Assembly (NCBI GenBank): GCA_902603905.1
Contig: CACKWM010000001.1
Coordinates: 1 to 64,000, forward strand
DNA length: 64,000 nucleotides
DNA from: an uncultured Pelagibacteraceae bacterium
GTDB lineage: Bacteria > Pseudomonadota > Alphaproteobacteria > Pelagibacterales > Pelagibacteraceae
Reading direction: 5' to 3'
Below, in pieces: positions 34,869 through 42,965 of this stretch (the stretch's first letter is position 1; each line of letters starts with the position of its first letter). The translations under genes were made by a program, and so were the position numbers. The notes below the pieces were generated by a model. The model searched no databases, was not told the DNA's origin, and worked only from the letters and a program-made list of their open reading frames with translations.

Positions 34869-37265
34869 TTACGCCACCATGCTTTCAGCTTTTTGCAAAT
34901 CAACAGCAACTAACTGACTAATTCCTTTTTCTGGCATTGTCACTCCATACAGTCTATCCATTTTCGACATAGTTAAAGCATGATGTGTAACAATTATAAA
35001 ACGAGTGTTAGTAATCTTTGTTAGCTCATCTAATAAAGTACAAAATCTATTTACATTTGCATCATCTAGTGGAGCGTCAACTTCGTCAAGCACACAAATT
35101 GGAGAAGGGTTTGTTAAAAAAACTGCAAAGATTAATGATAATGCGGTTAAAGCTTGCTCACCGCCAGATAATAGAGTTATAGACTGTAATCTTTTGCCTG
35201 GAGGACTAACCAACATTTCTAATCCTGCTTCAAGAGGATCGTCTGCGTCTATTAATTCTAATTTGGCATTTCCACCATTGAATAATTTTGTGTAGACTTC
35301 ATTAAATTTTCTATTAACTTTTTCAAAAGCCTCTAAAAGTTTCTCTCTTCCTTTTTGATTTAACTCATTAATACTTTCTTTTAATTTTATAATAGCTGCT
35401 ACTAAATCTTCTCTGTCTTTTCCCATTTTTTTAATTTCTGTTTCGTATTTGCTAGTTTCCTCATCAGCACGAAGATTTACAGATCCTAATTTTTCTCTTT
35501 CTCTTTTTTTTTTATCAAGCAACTCTTCTTGTGTGACAGCGTCAGGTAAATTCTCTACTTGATTCAGGTTTGAAAATTTAAGAATATCATTTTCATTTAG
35601 ATTAAGCTCAGTTTCAACTCTTTCTAAAAGATCATCTTTCCGTTTTTTTAATCCTTGAATTGTTGCTCCAGAGCTTGCTTTTCTTTCTCTAATTTGAATT
35701 GTTTTTTCTTGAGTTTCATTCAATTCAGATCTTAACGAGTTAATTTTTTTATCTATTTCTTCAATTATAACTTCATTTTCATTTTTTTCTTTTTCAGAAA
35801 TTCTTAAATTTTCAGAGATTTGACCTTTTTTTTCTGCTTGTATTTGAGGCTGTTTTTCAAGTTGATCTAGTTGATTTGATAATACATTTTTTCTATCGGT
35901 TAATTCAGTGATCATTTTCTCTGAATTAATTAGCAAATTTTTCCAGCTTTCTATTTCTGTTTCAATTGTGCCAATTCTTTGTTTTCTTTTTATAGACTCA
36001 TTTTTAATATTTTGATTTTTACTGTAACTATCTGCATATTCCTCTATGATCATTTTGCAGCTATCAAGAACAATTATTGCCTCATCATTTTTCTGGGCGT
36101 TTATTAATTCTTTTACCCTGTCTATTTCAATCTTTAATTTATTTTTTGTAATATCTAAGTCTTCATTAGATTTTTTTTCTGTGTCGTAGTATTTTGAGTC
36201 AATTTCTATTAGTTCATTCTTTTCTTCCTTTAATCTTTTTTCATTTGAAGTTGCATCAACTACAATACTTTTTTCCCTGTCAGCATCTTCTTCAATGGTA
36301 TTTAAAGATTTCTTAATGTTTTCTATTTCTGTCTGCGTTCGTTCATTTTGTTCATCTAGACTTTTAAGCTCTAAGTTTAAACGTTGCAACCTTGATAAAT
36401 TTTCAATATTTTTTTCTCTTAATGGAGAAACTTTTTCTGTCTCCTTTTTAATTGAGTTTTCAAAAATGTTTATCTGTTCATTAAAACCACTTACTTCATT
36501 TTCTGCTTCACTATTAATTTCATTTTCTAATTTAATTTCATGATCAATATCTTTGAGTCTTAAATAATATAATCCAGCTTCAATTTTTTTTATTTCTTCT
36601 GAAATAATTTTATATTTTGCAGCTTCTTCTGCTTGTTTTTTAATATTTATTAATTGTTTTTCCTGCTGTCTCCTTAGTTCATCAGCTCTTTTTAAGTTAT
36701 TTTCAGCTGCGTTTAATCTTAACTCTGCTTCATGTCTTCGAACATGAAGCCCAGCAATTCCTGCCGCTTCTTCTAAAATAGCTCTTCTATCAGTTGGCTT
36801 AGCTGTAACTAATGCCCCAATACGTCCTTGGCTTATGATTGAAGGCGAATGAGCTCCTGTAGATAAATCAGCAAAAAACATTTGTGCATCTTTTGCTCTT
36901 ACTTCTTTATGATTAATATAAAACTTTGAACCTTTATCTTTTTCAATTTTTCTTCGAATTTCTACTTCATTTAGATTTTTATATTGTATCGGACCATCTT
37001 TAGTCTCATTATTTATGCTTATTGAAACTTCTGCAATATTTTTAGAAGATTTATTTGAAGTTCCTGAAAATATTACATCTTCCATTCCTGAACCTCTCAT
37101 ACTTTTTGCTGAAGTTTCACCCATAACCCATCTTAAAGATTCTACAATATTAGATTTTCCACAACCGTTAGGCCCAACTATCCCTGTTAGACCATTTTCA
37201 ATTAAAAAGTCGGTCTTTTCCGCAAATGATTTAAAACCATTAAGTTGGATTTTTTTAAACTCCAT
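34869..37265 (-). CDS. smc: SMC chromosome condensation ATPase, short and apparently hingeless
   Basis: The N-terminus has NGLTGIVGPNGCGKSNIVE with the Walker A motif. The C-terminus has the coiled-coil exit motif LGSVNLRADEE (near residue 600), the ABC signature LLSGGEQALTALSLIF and Walker B ICVLDEVDAPLDD. At 798 aa it is about 350 shorter than a standard bacterial SMC (1150-1200). Between about residues 165 and 600 there is only charged, Lys/Glu/Asn-rich coiled-coil sequence. I see neither the Gly-rich SMC hinge nor a CXXC zinc hook. It lies in the usual mutY/dciA/dsbA/smc neighbourhood, followed directly by the F0 genes. Confidence 0.93.
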   Translation of the reverse strand: MEFKKIQLNGFKSFAEKTDFLIENGLTGIVGPNGCGKSNIVESLRWVMGETSAKSMRGSGMEDVIFSGTSNKSSKNIAEVSISINNETKDGPIQYKNLNEVEIRRKIEKDKGSKFYINHKEVRAKDAQMFFADLSTGAHSPSIISQGRIGALVTAKPTDRRAILEEAAGIAGLHVRRHEAELRLNAAENNLKRADELRRQQEKQLINIKKQAEEAAKYKIISEEIKKIEAGLYYLRLKDIDHEIKLENEINSEAENEVSGFNEQINIFENSIKKETEKVSPLREKNIENLSRLQRLNLELKSLDEQNERTQTEIENIKKSLNTIEEDADREKSIVVDATSNEKRLKEEKNELIEIDSKYYDTEKKSNEDLDITKNKLKIEIDRVKELINAQKNDEAIIVLDSCKMIIEEYADSYSKNQNIKNESIKRKQRIGTIETEIESWKNLLINSEKMITELTDRKNVLSNQLDQLEKQPQIQAEKKGQISENLRISEKEKNENEVIIEEIDKKINSLRSELNETQEKTIQIRERKASSGATIQGLKKRKDDLLERVETELNLNENDILKFSNLNQVENLPDAVTQEELLDKKKREREKLGSVNLRADEETSKYETEIKKMGKDREDLVAAIIKLKESINELNQKGREKLLEAFEKVNRKFNEVYTKLFNGGNAKLELIDADDPLEAGLEMLVSPPGKRLQSITLLSGGEQALTALSLIFAVFLTNPSPICVLDEVDAPLDDANVNRFCTLLDELTKITNTRFIIVTHHALTMSKMDRLYGVTMPEKGISQLVAVDLQKAESMVA

Positions 37266-37273
37266 GAATAAAC

Positions 37274-37864
37274 TTATATCAGTTTTTCAATGGATTTTTT
37301 TAAATTTTTATAGTTTAGAGACTTATCAAACTTTTTATTATTGATTATTATCGTAGGAGTAGCATTTACTTTAAATTTTTTAACTCCTTCGATTCGATCA
37401 TTTAAAACGTAATCTTCAATTTTTTTGTTGTTTGTGCATTTTTCAAAGTCAATAGCAATATTTTCATCTTTTAAAAGTTTTTTCAAATTTTCATTTGCTG
37501 TTTCTACAGTTTCACCGATTGCCCATTTTTTCTGATTTGAAAACAAAAAATTTAAAACATCTGATTTTCCATCATTTCTGCATTGAGCAATTTTTGAAGC
37601 ATTTAATGCAGCCATATCTAAAGGAAAATGTCTAAATTCTATTTTAACTATTCCCGTATCAATAAATTCTTTTTTTAATTGAGGGTAAATATCTTTATGA
37701 AAATCTGCACAGTGACCACATGTTAAAGACTCATATGTAATAATAGTTATTTTAGCATCTTTATTACCCTCATATATTCGCTGGATAGAACTTGTAGTAT
37801 CAGCAATTATTTGAGTGCTAAAACTTAAAATTAAGATATTTAATACTAAAAATATTTTTTTCAT
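37274..37864 (-). CDS. DsbA-family periplasmic thiol oxidoreductase
   Basis: A 196-aa protein with an N-terminal signal peptide ending near STQIIADT. The thioredoxin fold shows the active site YESLTCGHCADFHKD with CGHC, then EFRHFPLDMAALNASKIAQC and the cis-Pro region VNATPTIIINNKKFD. It probably oxidises or isomerises disulfides in exported proteins. It overlaps dciA by 4 bases and precedes smc by 8, an order conserved in alphaproteobacteria. Confidence 0.92.
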   Translation of the reverse strand: MKKIFLVLNILILSFSTQIIADTTSSIQRIYEGNKDAKITIITYESLTCGHCADFHKDIYPQLKKEFIDTGIVKIEFRHFPLDMAALNASKIAQCRNDGKSDVLNFLFSNQKKWAIGETVETANENLKKLLKDENIAIDFEKCTNNKKIEDYVLNDRIEGVKKFKVNATPTIIINNKKFDKSLNYKNLKKSIEKLI

Positions 37865-38346
37865 TTTTTTTTAAATAATTTGCTTAATTCAATTAATGAT
37901 TTTTTAATTTTGTCATTCTTAATATCAATAATTTTATTCATATATCTGCTATTTGTCGCATTATGATTAGTTTTAGATTTTTTAACATTAGTTTTACTAT
38001 CATCAAAACTTACAAGTTTTATTTTTTCCACAACTGAATAACCAAAATAACTATTTATTTTGTCTAATATTTGTTTTTTTGAATATTCCAGATCCACCTC
38101 ATGACCTCTTTTTACCATAATAAGCAAATAACTAACTCCTAATTTATTAGAATTTTTAAATGATTTTGGGTAGCAAACTTTAAACAGATCATCCCCAACT
38201 ATGTATTTCCAGTTATTTAAAGTTTCTGAAAATATATGCCCTTTTTTTTGAATTATTTTTTTAATATTTTTCGGCAAAGTGTCCTTAAAAGATCTTAAGC
38301 CTTGAATGAACCTGTTTCTCTGCTTAGTATTATTTCTATATTGCAT
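37861..38346 (-). CDS. dciA: DUF721/DciA family protein
   Basis: A 161-aa basic protein. The core ETLNNWKYIVGDDLFKVCYP (about 40-60), followed by LLIMVKRGHEVDLEYSKKQI and DKINSYFGYSVVEKIKL, follows the DUF721 pattern: W..IVG...A..S.P, L.V.V.....LELQ, INxYFGxxVV..I. DciA proteins load the replicative helicase in bacteria without DnaC, so a role in replication initiation is likely. Its start codon directly touches that of the divergent mutY, with no base between them. Confidence 0.85.
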   Translation of the reverse strand: MQYRNNTKQRNRFIQGLRSFKDTLPKNIKKIIQKKGHIFSETLNNWKYIVGDDLFKVCYPKSFKNSNKLGVSYLLIMVKRGHEVDLEYSKKQILDKINSYFGYSVVEKIKLVSFDDSKTNVKKSKTNHNATNSRYMNKIIDIKNDKIKKSLIELSKLFKKK

Positions 38347-39330
38347 ATGAATAACTTAATATTAACAAAAAAAATTCTCGATTGGTACGATAATAATAAA
38401 AGAATTTTACCTTGGAGAAAAAAATGTTCTCAAAAAAAAAGAGAATATTTTACTTTAGTAAGTGAATTTATGTTACAACAAACACAAGTTTCTACAGTTA
38501 TTCCTTATTTTAAAAACTTTGTAAAAAATATTCCCAACCTTAAAATGCTTGCAAAAGCTCAAAATAAAAAATTAATCAAACTTTGGGAAGGTCTTGGATA
38601 TTATTCTAGAGTAAGAAATTTAAAAAAAACTTCGCAAGTTATTATTAAAAATTTTAAAGGAAAAGTACCCGAAAATTTTGAAGATTTAAAATCATTACCT
38701 GGAATTGGCAATTATACTGCAAGTGCAATTTTAGCTATTGCATTTAATAAACCATACATTCCATTGGATGGAAATATAGAAAGAGTTTTAAAAAGATATC
38801 TTTATTTAAAAAAGGAAAATGAAATACAAAAAGAAAATCTTATAGAAAAAAAATCTGTATTTGGATTATCTAAACGATCAAGTGATTATGCCCAAGCTCT
38901 AATGGAGTTAGGTGCATTAATTTGTAAGCCGAGTAATCCTTTATGCAATCAATGTCCTATTTCAAAAAAATGTAAGTCTTTTAGAAAAAAAGATTTTAAT
39001 TTAATAAAGAATACTAAAAAAAATATTAATAAGTATTTTATCTTAAAAGTTTATAAAAAAGATCAAAGATATTTGTTAATCAGAAACACTAAATTTAATT
39101 TTTTAAAAAACTTAAGAATTTTTCCTATGGAAGAATTATTTCAACCTAAAAATTTTAATGAAAATTTAAATTTTAAAATGTCTAATATGAATATGAATAT
39201 TAAGATACAGTATTCAAAAAATAATATAAAACTACCTTCTTCTTATTGGGTTGATCAAAAAAAATTAAATAATTATATGTTACCGACATTCACAAAAAAA
39301 GTTGTTAAATATTTAGAAAATAATAAATGA
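38347..39330 (+). CDS. mutY: A/G-specific adenine DNA glycosylase
   Basis: Removes adenine opposite 8-oxoguanine. It has 327 aa. N-terminal LPWRKKCSQK and SEFMLQQTQVSTVIPYF, the helix-hairpin-helix LPGIGNYTASAILAIAF with catalytic Asp in PLDGNIERV, and the [4Fe-4S] Cys set CKPSNPLCNQCPISKKC. The C-terminal NUDIX-like domain is shortened. An in-frame ATG at 38302 lies inside dciA and adds non-family residues, so 38347 is used. It overlaps the next gene by 4 bases. Confidence 0.95.
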   Translation: MNNLILTKKILDWYDNNKRILPWRKKCSQKKREYFTLVSEFMLQQTQVSTVIPYFKNFVKNIPNLKMLAKAQNKKLIKLWEGLGYYSRVRNLKKTSQVIIKNFKGKVPENFEDLKSLPGIGNYTASAILAIAFNKPYIPLDGNIERVLKRYLYLKKENEIQKENLIEKKSVFGLSKRSSDYAQALMELGALICKPSNPLCNQCPISKKCKSFRKKDFNLIKNTKKNINKYFILKVYKKDQRYLLIRNTKFNFLKNLRIFPMEELFQPKNFNENLNFKMSNMNMNIKIQYSKNNIKLPSSYWVDQKKLNNYMLPTFTKKVVKYLENNK

Positions 39331-40505
39331 AAAAAATTGCAATTATTGGGGCAGGGATATCAGGATTATTTATTGCGAATCTATTTAAAAAAAATCCAAA
39401 TTATCAAGTATCAATCTATGAAAAAAATAACTCAGTTAATCTTAAAGAGGGTTATGGAATTCAATTATCAGTCAACAGTATAAAACTTTTGAATGAAATT
39501 GGTTTTAATAAGCTAGATGAATTAGAAAAATTTAATCCTGAAAAAATTGATTTTTATTCAATTAATAACTCAAAAAAAATATGTGAATTAAATATTTCAG
39601 ATTTTAACTCTGAAAACTGCAAGTATACCACTTTAAAGAGATCTACTTTAATTAATTTTTTAAAAAAGGATTTGGAAGATCTAATAAAAAATGGCTATAA
39701 TATTTTAAAGATAGATCAGCAAAACCAACAAATTAAACTTTCTTTTGAGAATAATGAAGTTAAGGAATGTGATTATTTAATTATTTCTGATGGAGTTTTT
39801 TCAAAAAGCAAAAGTCTTATTTTAAATAATCAAACCAAACCAAGATTAAACGGCACATTAGCAATTAGAGGAATTATTATCCAGGGTCTTATGTGGGACA
39901 AAAAAAATAATGGGCCCAGTATTATAAAGAGCATAGATGATGAAAATATTTCTATTTTTTTAGGTTCTAATTTTCATTCCGTGATTTATCCAGTGAATCC
40001 TCATGGAGATTTAAATTATATAGCCATAATGAAATACAAATTGTCCCTTCAAGAAGAAAAAAATTATTCATTTTTTAATGACGAATCTTTTGCAAGAAAA
40101 ATATTAAGTAAAATTCCAATAAAGGATGAAATTACTAGTAATTTACAAAATATTAAAATTTTTCCAGTATTTGTAAGTGATGATTTTTATCAACTACAAA
40201 ATAATAATATACATTTAATTGGGGATGCTTTTTTTACGTTTCCTCCTTCGTTTGCTCAAGGTGCATCTCAATCAATAGAGGGTGCATATGAATTATTTAA
40301 AAGTATTGAAAAAAATTCCGAAAGTAGTTTTTTTAAAAATAGGGTGAGAAAAACAAAGATGGTTAATAATAGATCAAAATTAAATCAATTTGCTTTCCAT
40401 TTATCTAATCCTTTAACTATATTTTTTAGAAATATTTTTTTGAAAAGATTAGTAAAAAATAAAAAGTTTTTAGAAAGTTATTTAGGAAAAGTTTATAAAA
40501 ATTAA
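39327..40505 (+). CDS. FAD-dependent monooxygenase (UbiH/salicylate hydroxylase-like)
   Basis: A 392-aa flavoprotein hydroxylase. It opens with the Rossmann motif IAIIGAGISGLFIANLF, followed by the substrate region KEGYGIQLSVNSIKLL. The second FAD motif is HLIGDAFFTFPPSFAQGASQSIEGAYEL (about 293-320). The sequence fits the class A aromatic hydroxylases, which include ubiquinone-ring hydroxylases. UbiA and UbiK are in the window, so a role in ubiquinone synthesis is possible but is inference. It is coupled to mutY (4-base overlap) and its stop shares a TTAA with ccrM. Confidence 0.85.
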   Translation: MKKIAIIGAGISGLFIANLFKKNPNYQVSIYEKNNSVNLKEGYGIQLSVNSIKLLNEIGFNKLDELEKFNPEKIDFYSINNSKKICELNISDFNSENCKYTTLKRSTLINFLKKDLEDLIKNGYNILKIDQQNQQIKLSFENNEVKECDYLIISDGVFSKSKSLILNNQTKPRLNGTLAIRGIIIQGLMWDKKNNGPSIIKSIDDENISIFLGSNFHSVIYPVNPHGDLNYIAIMKYKLSLQEEKNYSFFNDESFARKILSKIPIKDEITSNLQNIKIFPVFVSDDFYQLQNNNIHLIGDAFFTFPPSFAQGASQSIEGAYELFKSIEKNSESSFFKNRVRKTKMVNNRSKLNQFAFHLSNPLTIFFRNIFLKRLVKNKKFLESYLGKVYKN

Positions 40506-41575
40506 TTATTAGAGATTAATCTTTGTCTCAAATGATCAATAGGTACTACCGCACCATCTAAATTATAATGCCAATAAGTCCACCCATTGCAACTTTCAGC
40601 ACCCAGAATTGTTGCTGCCACTTTATGAATTGAGCCTTCTGTTTGTGCATGTTTAATACTGCCATCGGCCATAATTTTTGCTCTAACTTTCTTTTTATTA
40701 TCAAAAATAGTGCTGCCAGGCTTTATTATTCCTAATTCAACTAAAGAACCAAAAGGTATTCTTGGCTTTGATCTATTATTTTTTAATGTGTCTAAATAAT
40801 CATCATCTATAGGTTTTGTATTTTTTAATCTTTCTTCTGCTGCTTTAAAATAATTTTTTTCTTTTTCAATTCCGTAATAATTTCTTCCCAGTTTTTTTGC
40901 AACTGTAGCCGTTGTTCCAGATCCAAGAAAAGGATCCAAAATCATATCCCCTTTATTTGAGGAGGCTAATAAAACTCTATGTAATAGGGACTCAGGTTTT
41001 TGCGTAGAATGAATTTTCTTACCATTCTTTTTTAATCTTTCAGCTCCGTTACAAATTGGCAAATTCCAGTTTGACCTCATTTGAATATCATCATTTAAGC
41101 ATTTTAATGATTGATAATTAAATGTGTATTTTGAATTTTTTTCTTTAGAGGCCCAAATTAATGTTTCATGAGCATTAGTAAATCTTGTTCCTCTGAAATT
41201 TGGCATTGGATTATTTTTGTTCCAAATTACATCATTAAGTATCCAAAATCCTAAGTCTTGTATTTTGGCACCAACTCTAAAAATATTATGATAACTACCA
41301 ATTACCCAAATGCTCCCATTTTTTTTTAAAAGTCTTTTGCATTCTAAAAGCCAATCATTAGTAAATTCATCATAAGTTTTAAAACTTTCAAATTGATCCC
41401 ATTTGTCATTTACTGCTTTTACTTTAGACCTATCAGGTCTGATTAATTTATTTCTTAGCTGCAAATTATATGGAGGATCAGCAAAAATTAGATCAAAACT
41501 TTCATCAGGGATTTTTTTTAATTCTTTAAGACTGTCCCCGTTAATAATTTTATTTTTTAAATTCGAGCTAATCAT
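40502..41575 (-). CDS. ccrM: CcrM-type DNA adenine methyltransferase (GANTC)
   Basis: A cell-cycle-regulated solitary N6-adenine methyltransferase of alphaproteobacteria that methylates GANTC. From MISSNLKNKIINGDSL it is 357 aa, matching Caulobacter CcrM (358). Catalytic motif IV is FADPPYNLQLRNKLIRP (about 32-48), and the SAM motif is DPFLGSGTTATVAKKLGR. The C-terminal DNA-binding extension has KVAATILGAESCNGWTYWHY, characteristic of CcrM. The upstream in-frame ATG (41590) adds only 5 residues. Four GANTC sites stand in front of the gene. No restriction partner is nearby. Confidence 0.95.
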   Translation of the reverse strand: MISSNLKNKIINGDSLKELKKIPDESFDLIFADPPYNLQLRNKLIRPDRSKVKAVNDKWDQFESFKTYDEFTNDWLLECKRLLKKNGSIWVIGSYHNIFRVGAKIQDLGFWILNDVIWNKNNPMPNFRGTRFTNAHETLIWASKEKNSKYTFNYQSLKCLNDDIQMRSNWNLPICNGAERLKKNGKKIHSTQKPESLLHRVLLASSNKGDMILDPFLGSGTTATVAKKLGRNYYGIEKEKNYFKAAEERLKNTKPIDDDYLDTLKNNRSKPRIPFGSLVELGIIKPGSTIFDNKKKVRAKIMADGSIKHAQTEGSIHKVAATILGAESCNGWTYWHYNLDGAVVPIDHLRQRLISNN

Positions 41576-41593
41576 TTTTATAAAAAACAATTA

Positions 41594-41670
41594 GACTCCA
41601 GCTCAGAGTCTCCGTCAACCTGCGATTGAATTAATTTGAGTCCAATAGTGATCTAATTTATTTTAGACTC
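41594..41670. promoter_or_regulatory. cluster of four GANTC sites upstream of ccrM
   Basis: GANTC occurs at 41594-41598, 41606-41610, 41638-41642 and 41666-41670, between rnhB and ccrM. The first two form the inverted repeat AGACTC-N7-GAGTCT. The last two lie in TTGAGTC (41636-41642) and GACTCAA (41666-41672). At this base composition about one site per 400 bp is expected. Methylation of such sites could feed back on ccrM transcription, as described for Caulobacter. Confidence 0.6.
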
Positions 41671-42230
41671 AATATATTGTGTATTGGTTGAAATGTTTTT
41701 CTATGGTGCTTGGTTATCCCAAATTTTTTAATTGCTGATAAATGGTCCTTAGTTCCATAACCTGAATTTTTATTCCAAAAATATCTAATATATTTTTTTG
41801 ACATTTTTGTAATTAAACGATCTCTTGAAACTTTAGCAATTATTGAAGCAGCAGATATTTCAGGTATTTTTTGATCTCCTTTAACTACATATTTTAAATT
41901 GTAATTTTTAATTTTTGGAATTTGATTTCCATCTATCAATATTTTTCCAGGTTTTTTTTTTAATTTTATTATAGCTCTTTTCATTGCAAGTAGACTTGCA
42001 TTTAAAATATTCATTTTTTCTATTTCTTTCAATGAAGCAGAACCAATAGACCAATATGAATTTTTTTTTATATATTTTTCTAATATTTCACGATTTTTTT
42101 TTGATAATTTTTTTGAGTCTTTTAGCTTTTTCTTATTTAATTTTTTTTTTAATATAACTGCAGCAGCATAAACAGGCCCAATTAGACTTCCCCTGCCAAC
42201 TTCATCTACGCCAGCTATGGTTTTTTTCAT
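41658..42230 (-). CDS. rnhB: ribonuclease HII
   Basis: Cleaves RNA in hybrids and at single ribonucleotides in DNA. The active-site signature is IAGVDEVGRGSLIGPVYAA at the N-terminus (Asp-Glu pair), with further acids in ILIDGNQIP and GDQKIPEISAASIIAKVSRD. The C-terminal KHHRKTFQPI is also conserved. Length 190 aa is normal. It precedes ccrM, an order also found in Caulobacter relatives. Confidence 0.95.
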   Translation of the reverse strand: MKKTIAGVDEVGRGSLIGPVYAAAVILKKKLNKKKLKDSKKLSKKNREILEKYIKKNSYWSIGSASLKEIEKMNILNASLLAMKRAIIKLKKKPGKILIDGNQIPKIKNYNLKYVVKGDQKIPEISAASIIAKVSRDRLITKMSKKYIRYFWNKNSGYGTKDHLSAIKKFGITKHHRKTFQPIHNILSLK

Positions 42231-42234
42231 ACAA

Positions 42235-42954
42235 TTAAATTTCTATATTTTGTTGATTGATTTCTTTACGAATAATTTTTAGGTCTTCCCATGAAAACTT
42301 TTTTTGATCAGGTTTTCTTAAAAGGTACGCTGGATGAAATGTAATAATAGTTTTGTAGATTTTTTGTTTAATAATTACCTCTTTCCATTGACCTCTTTCA
42401 TTAGATATTCTTTTATTACTTCCCAATATAGCTTCCATTGCAGTGCTCCCCATAAGTATTAAAATTTTAGGATCAATAATTGAAATGTGTTCCTTGAGAT
42501 ATTTGGAATATCTATTAATTTCTGATTGCTCTGGTTTTCTATTATTAGGAGGCCTGTAATTTACCACATTAGTTATATAAACTTTTTTTCTTTCAATCTT
42601 TATTGCGCTAAGCATTTTATTTAGTAAATTTCCAGCATCTCCTACAAAAGGTTTTCCTAACTCATCTTCTTTTTGGCCTGGACCTTCGCCAACTATCATT
42701 ATTGAACTTTGAATATTACCGTCTGCAAAAACTATTTTCGATGCATTATTTTTTAATTTACAATCATTAATTGAATTTATTTCTTCTTTTAATTTTATAA
42801 GTTTTTCATGTTTATTTTCATTTTGCTTACTTGGATTATTAATTTGATTTTTTAAACGATTAATTGGACTGTTATTAAATACATAATCATATCCAATTGA
42901 GTTTAATAGTTCTATATCCAAACTGTCTTTTTGATTTATTTGTTTTTTAATCAT
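42235..42954 (-). CDS. udg: uracil-DNA glycosylase, family 4-like
   Basis: Removes uracil from DNA. It has 239 aa, including a long Lys/Asn-rich N-terminal extension. The core motifs are IMIVGEGPGQKEDELGKPFVG (split at about 80-101), the aromatic clamp region, NVVNYRPPNNRKPEQSEI, and the second active-site motif ITFHPAYLLR. In classical family 4 enzymes the third motif reads KCRPPxNR with a cluster Cys; here it is NYRPP, and the later Cys is also absent, so a [4Fe-4S] cluster seems unlikely. rnhB follows after 4 bases. The TPR gene starts divergently 11 bases away. Confidence 0.87.
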   Translation of the reverse strand: MIKKQINQKDSLDIELLNSIGYDYVFNNSPINRLKNQINNPSKQNENKHEKLIKLKEEINSINDCKLKNNASKIVFADGNIQSSIMIVGEGPGQKEDELGKPFVGDAGNLLNKMLSAIKIERKKVYITNVVNYRPPNNRKPEQSEINRYSKYLKEHISIIDPKILILMGSTAMEAILGSNKRISNERGQWKEVIIKQKIYKTIITFHPAYLLRKPDQKKFSWEDLKIIRKEINQQNIEI

Positions 42955-42965
42955 AAAATAGAACT

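Noticed and set aside
40502-41575. Restriction-modification system around the methyltransferase
   Set aside because: No endonuclease gene is adjacent, and the C-terminal domain and length fit the solitary CcrM enzyme.
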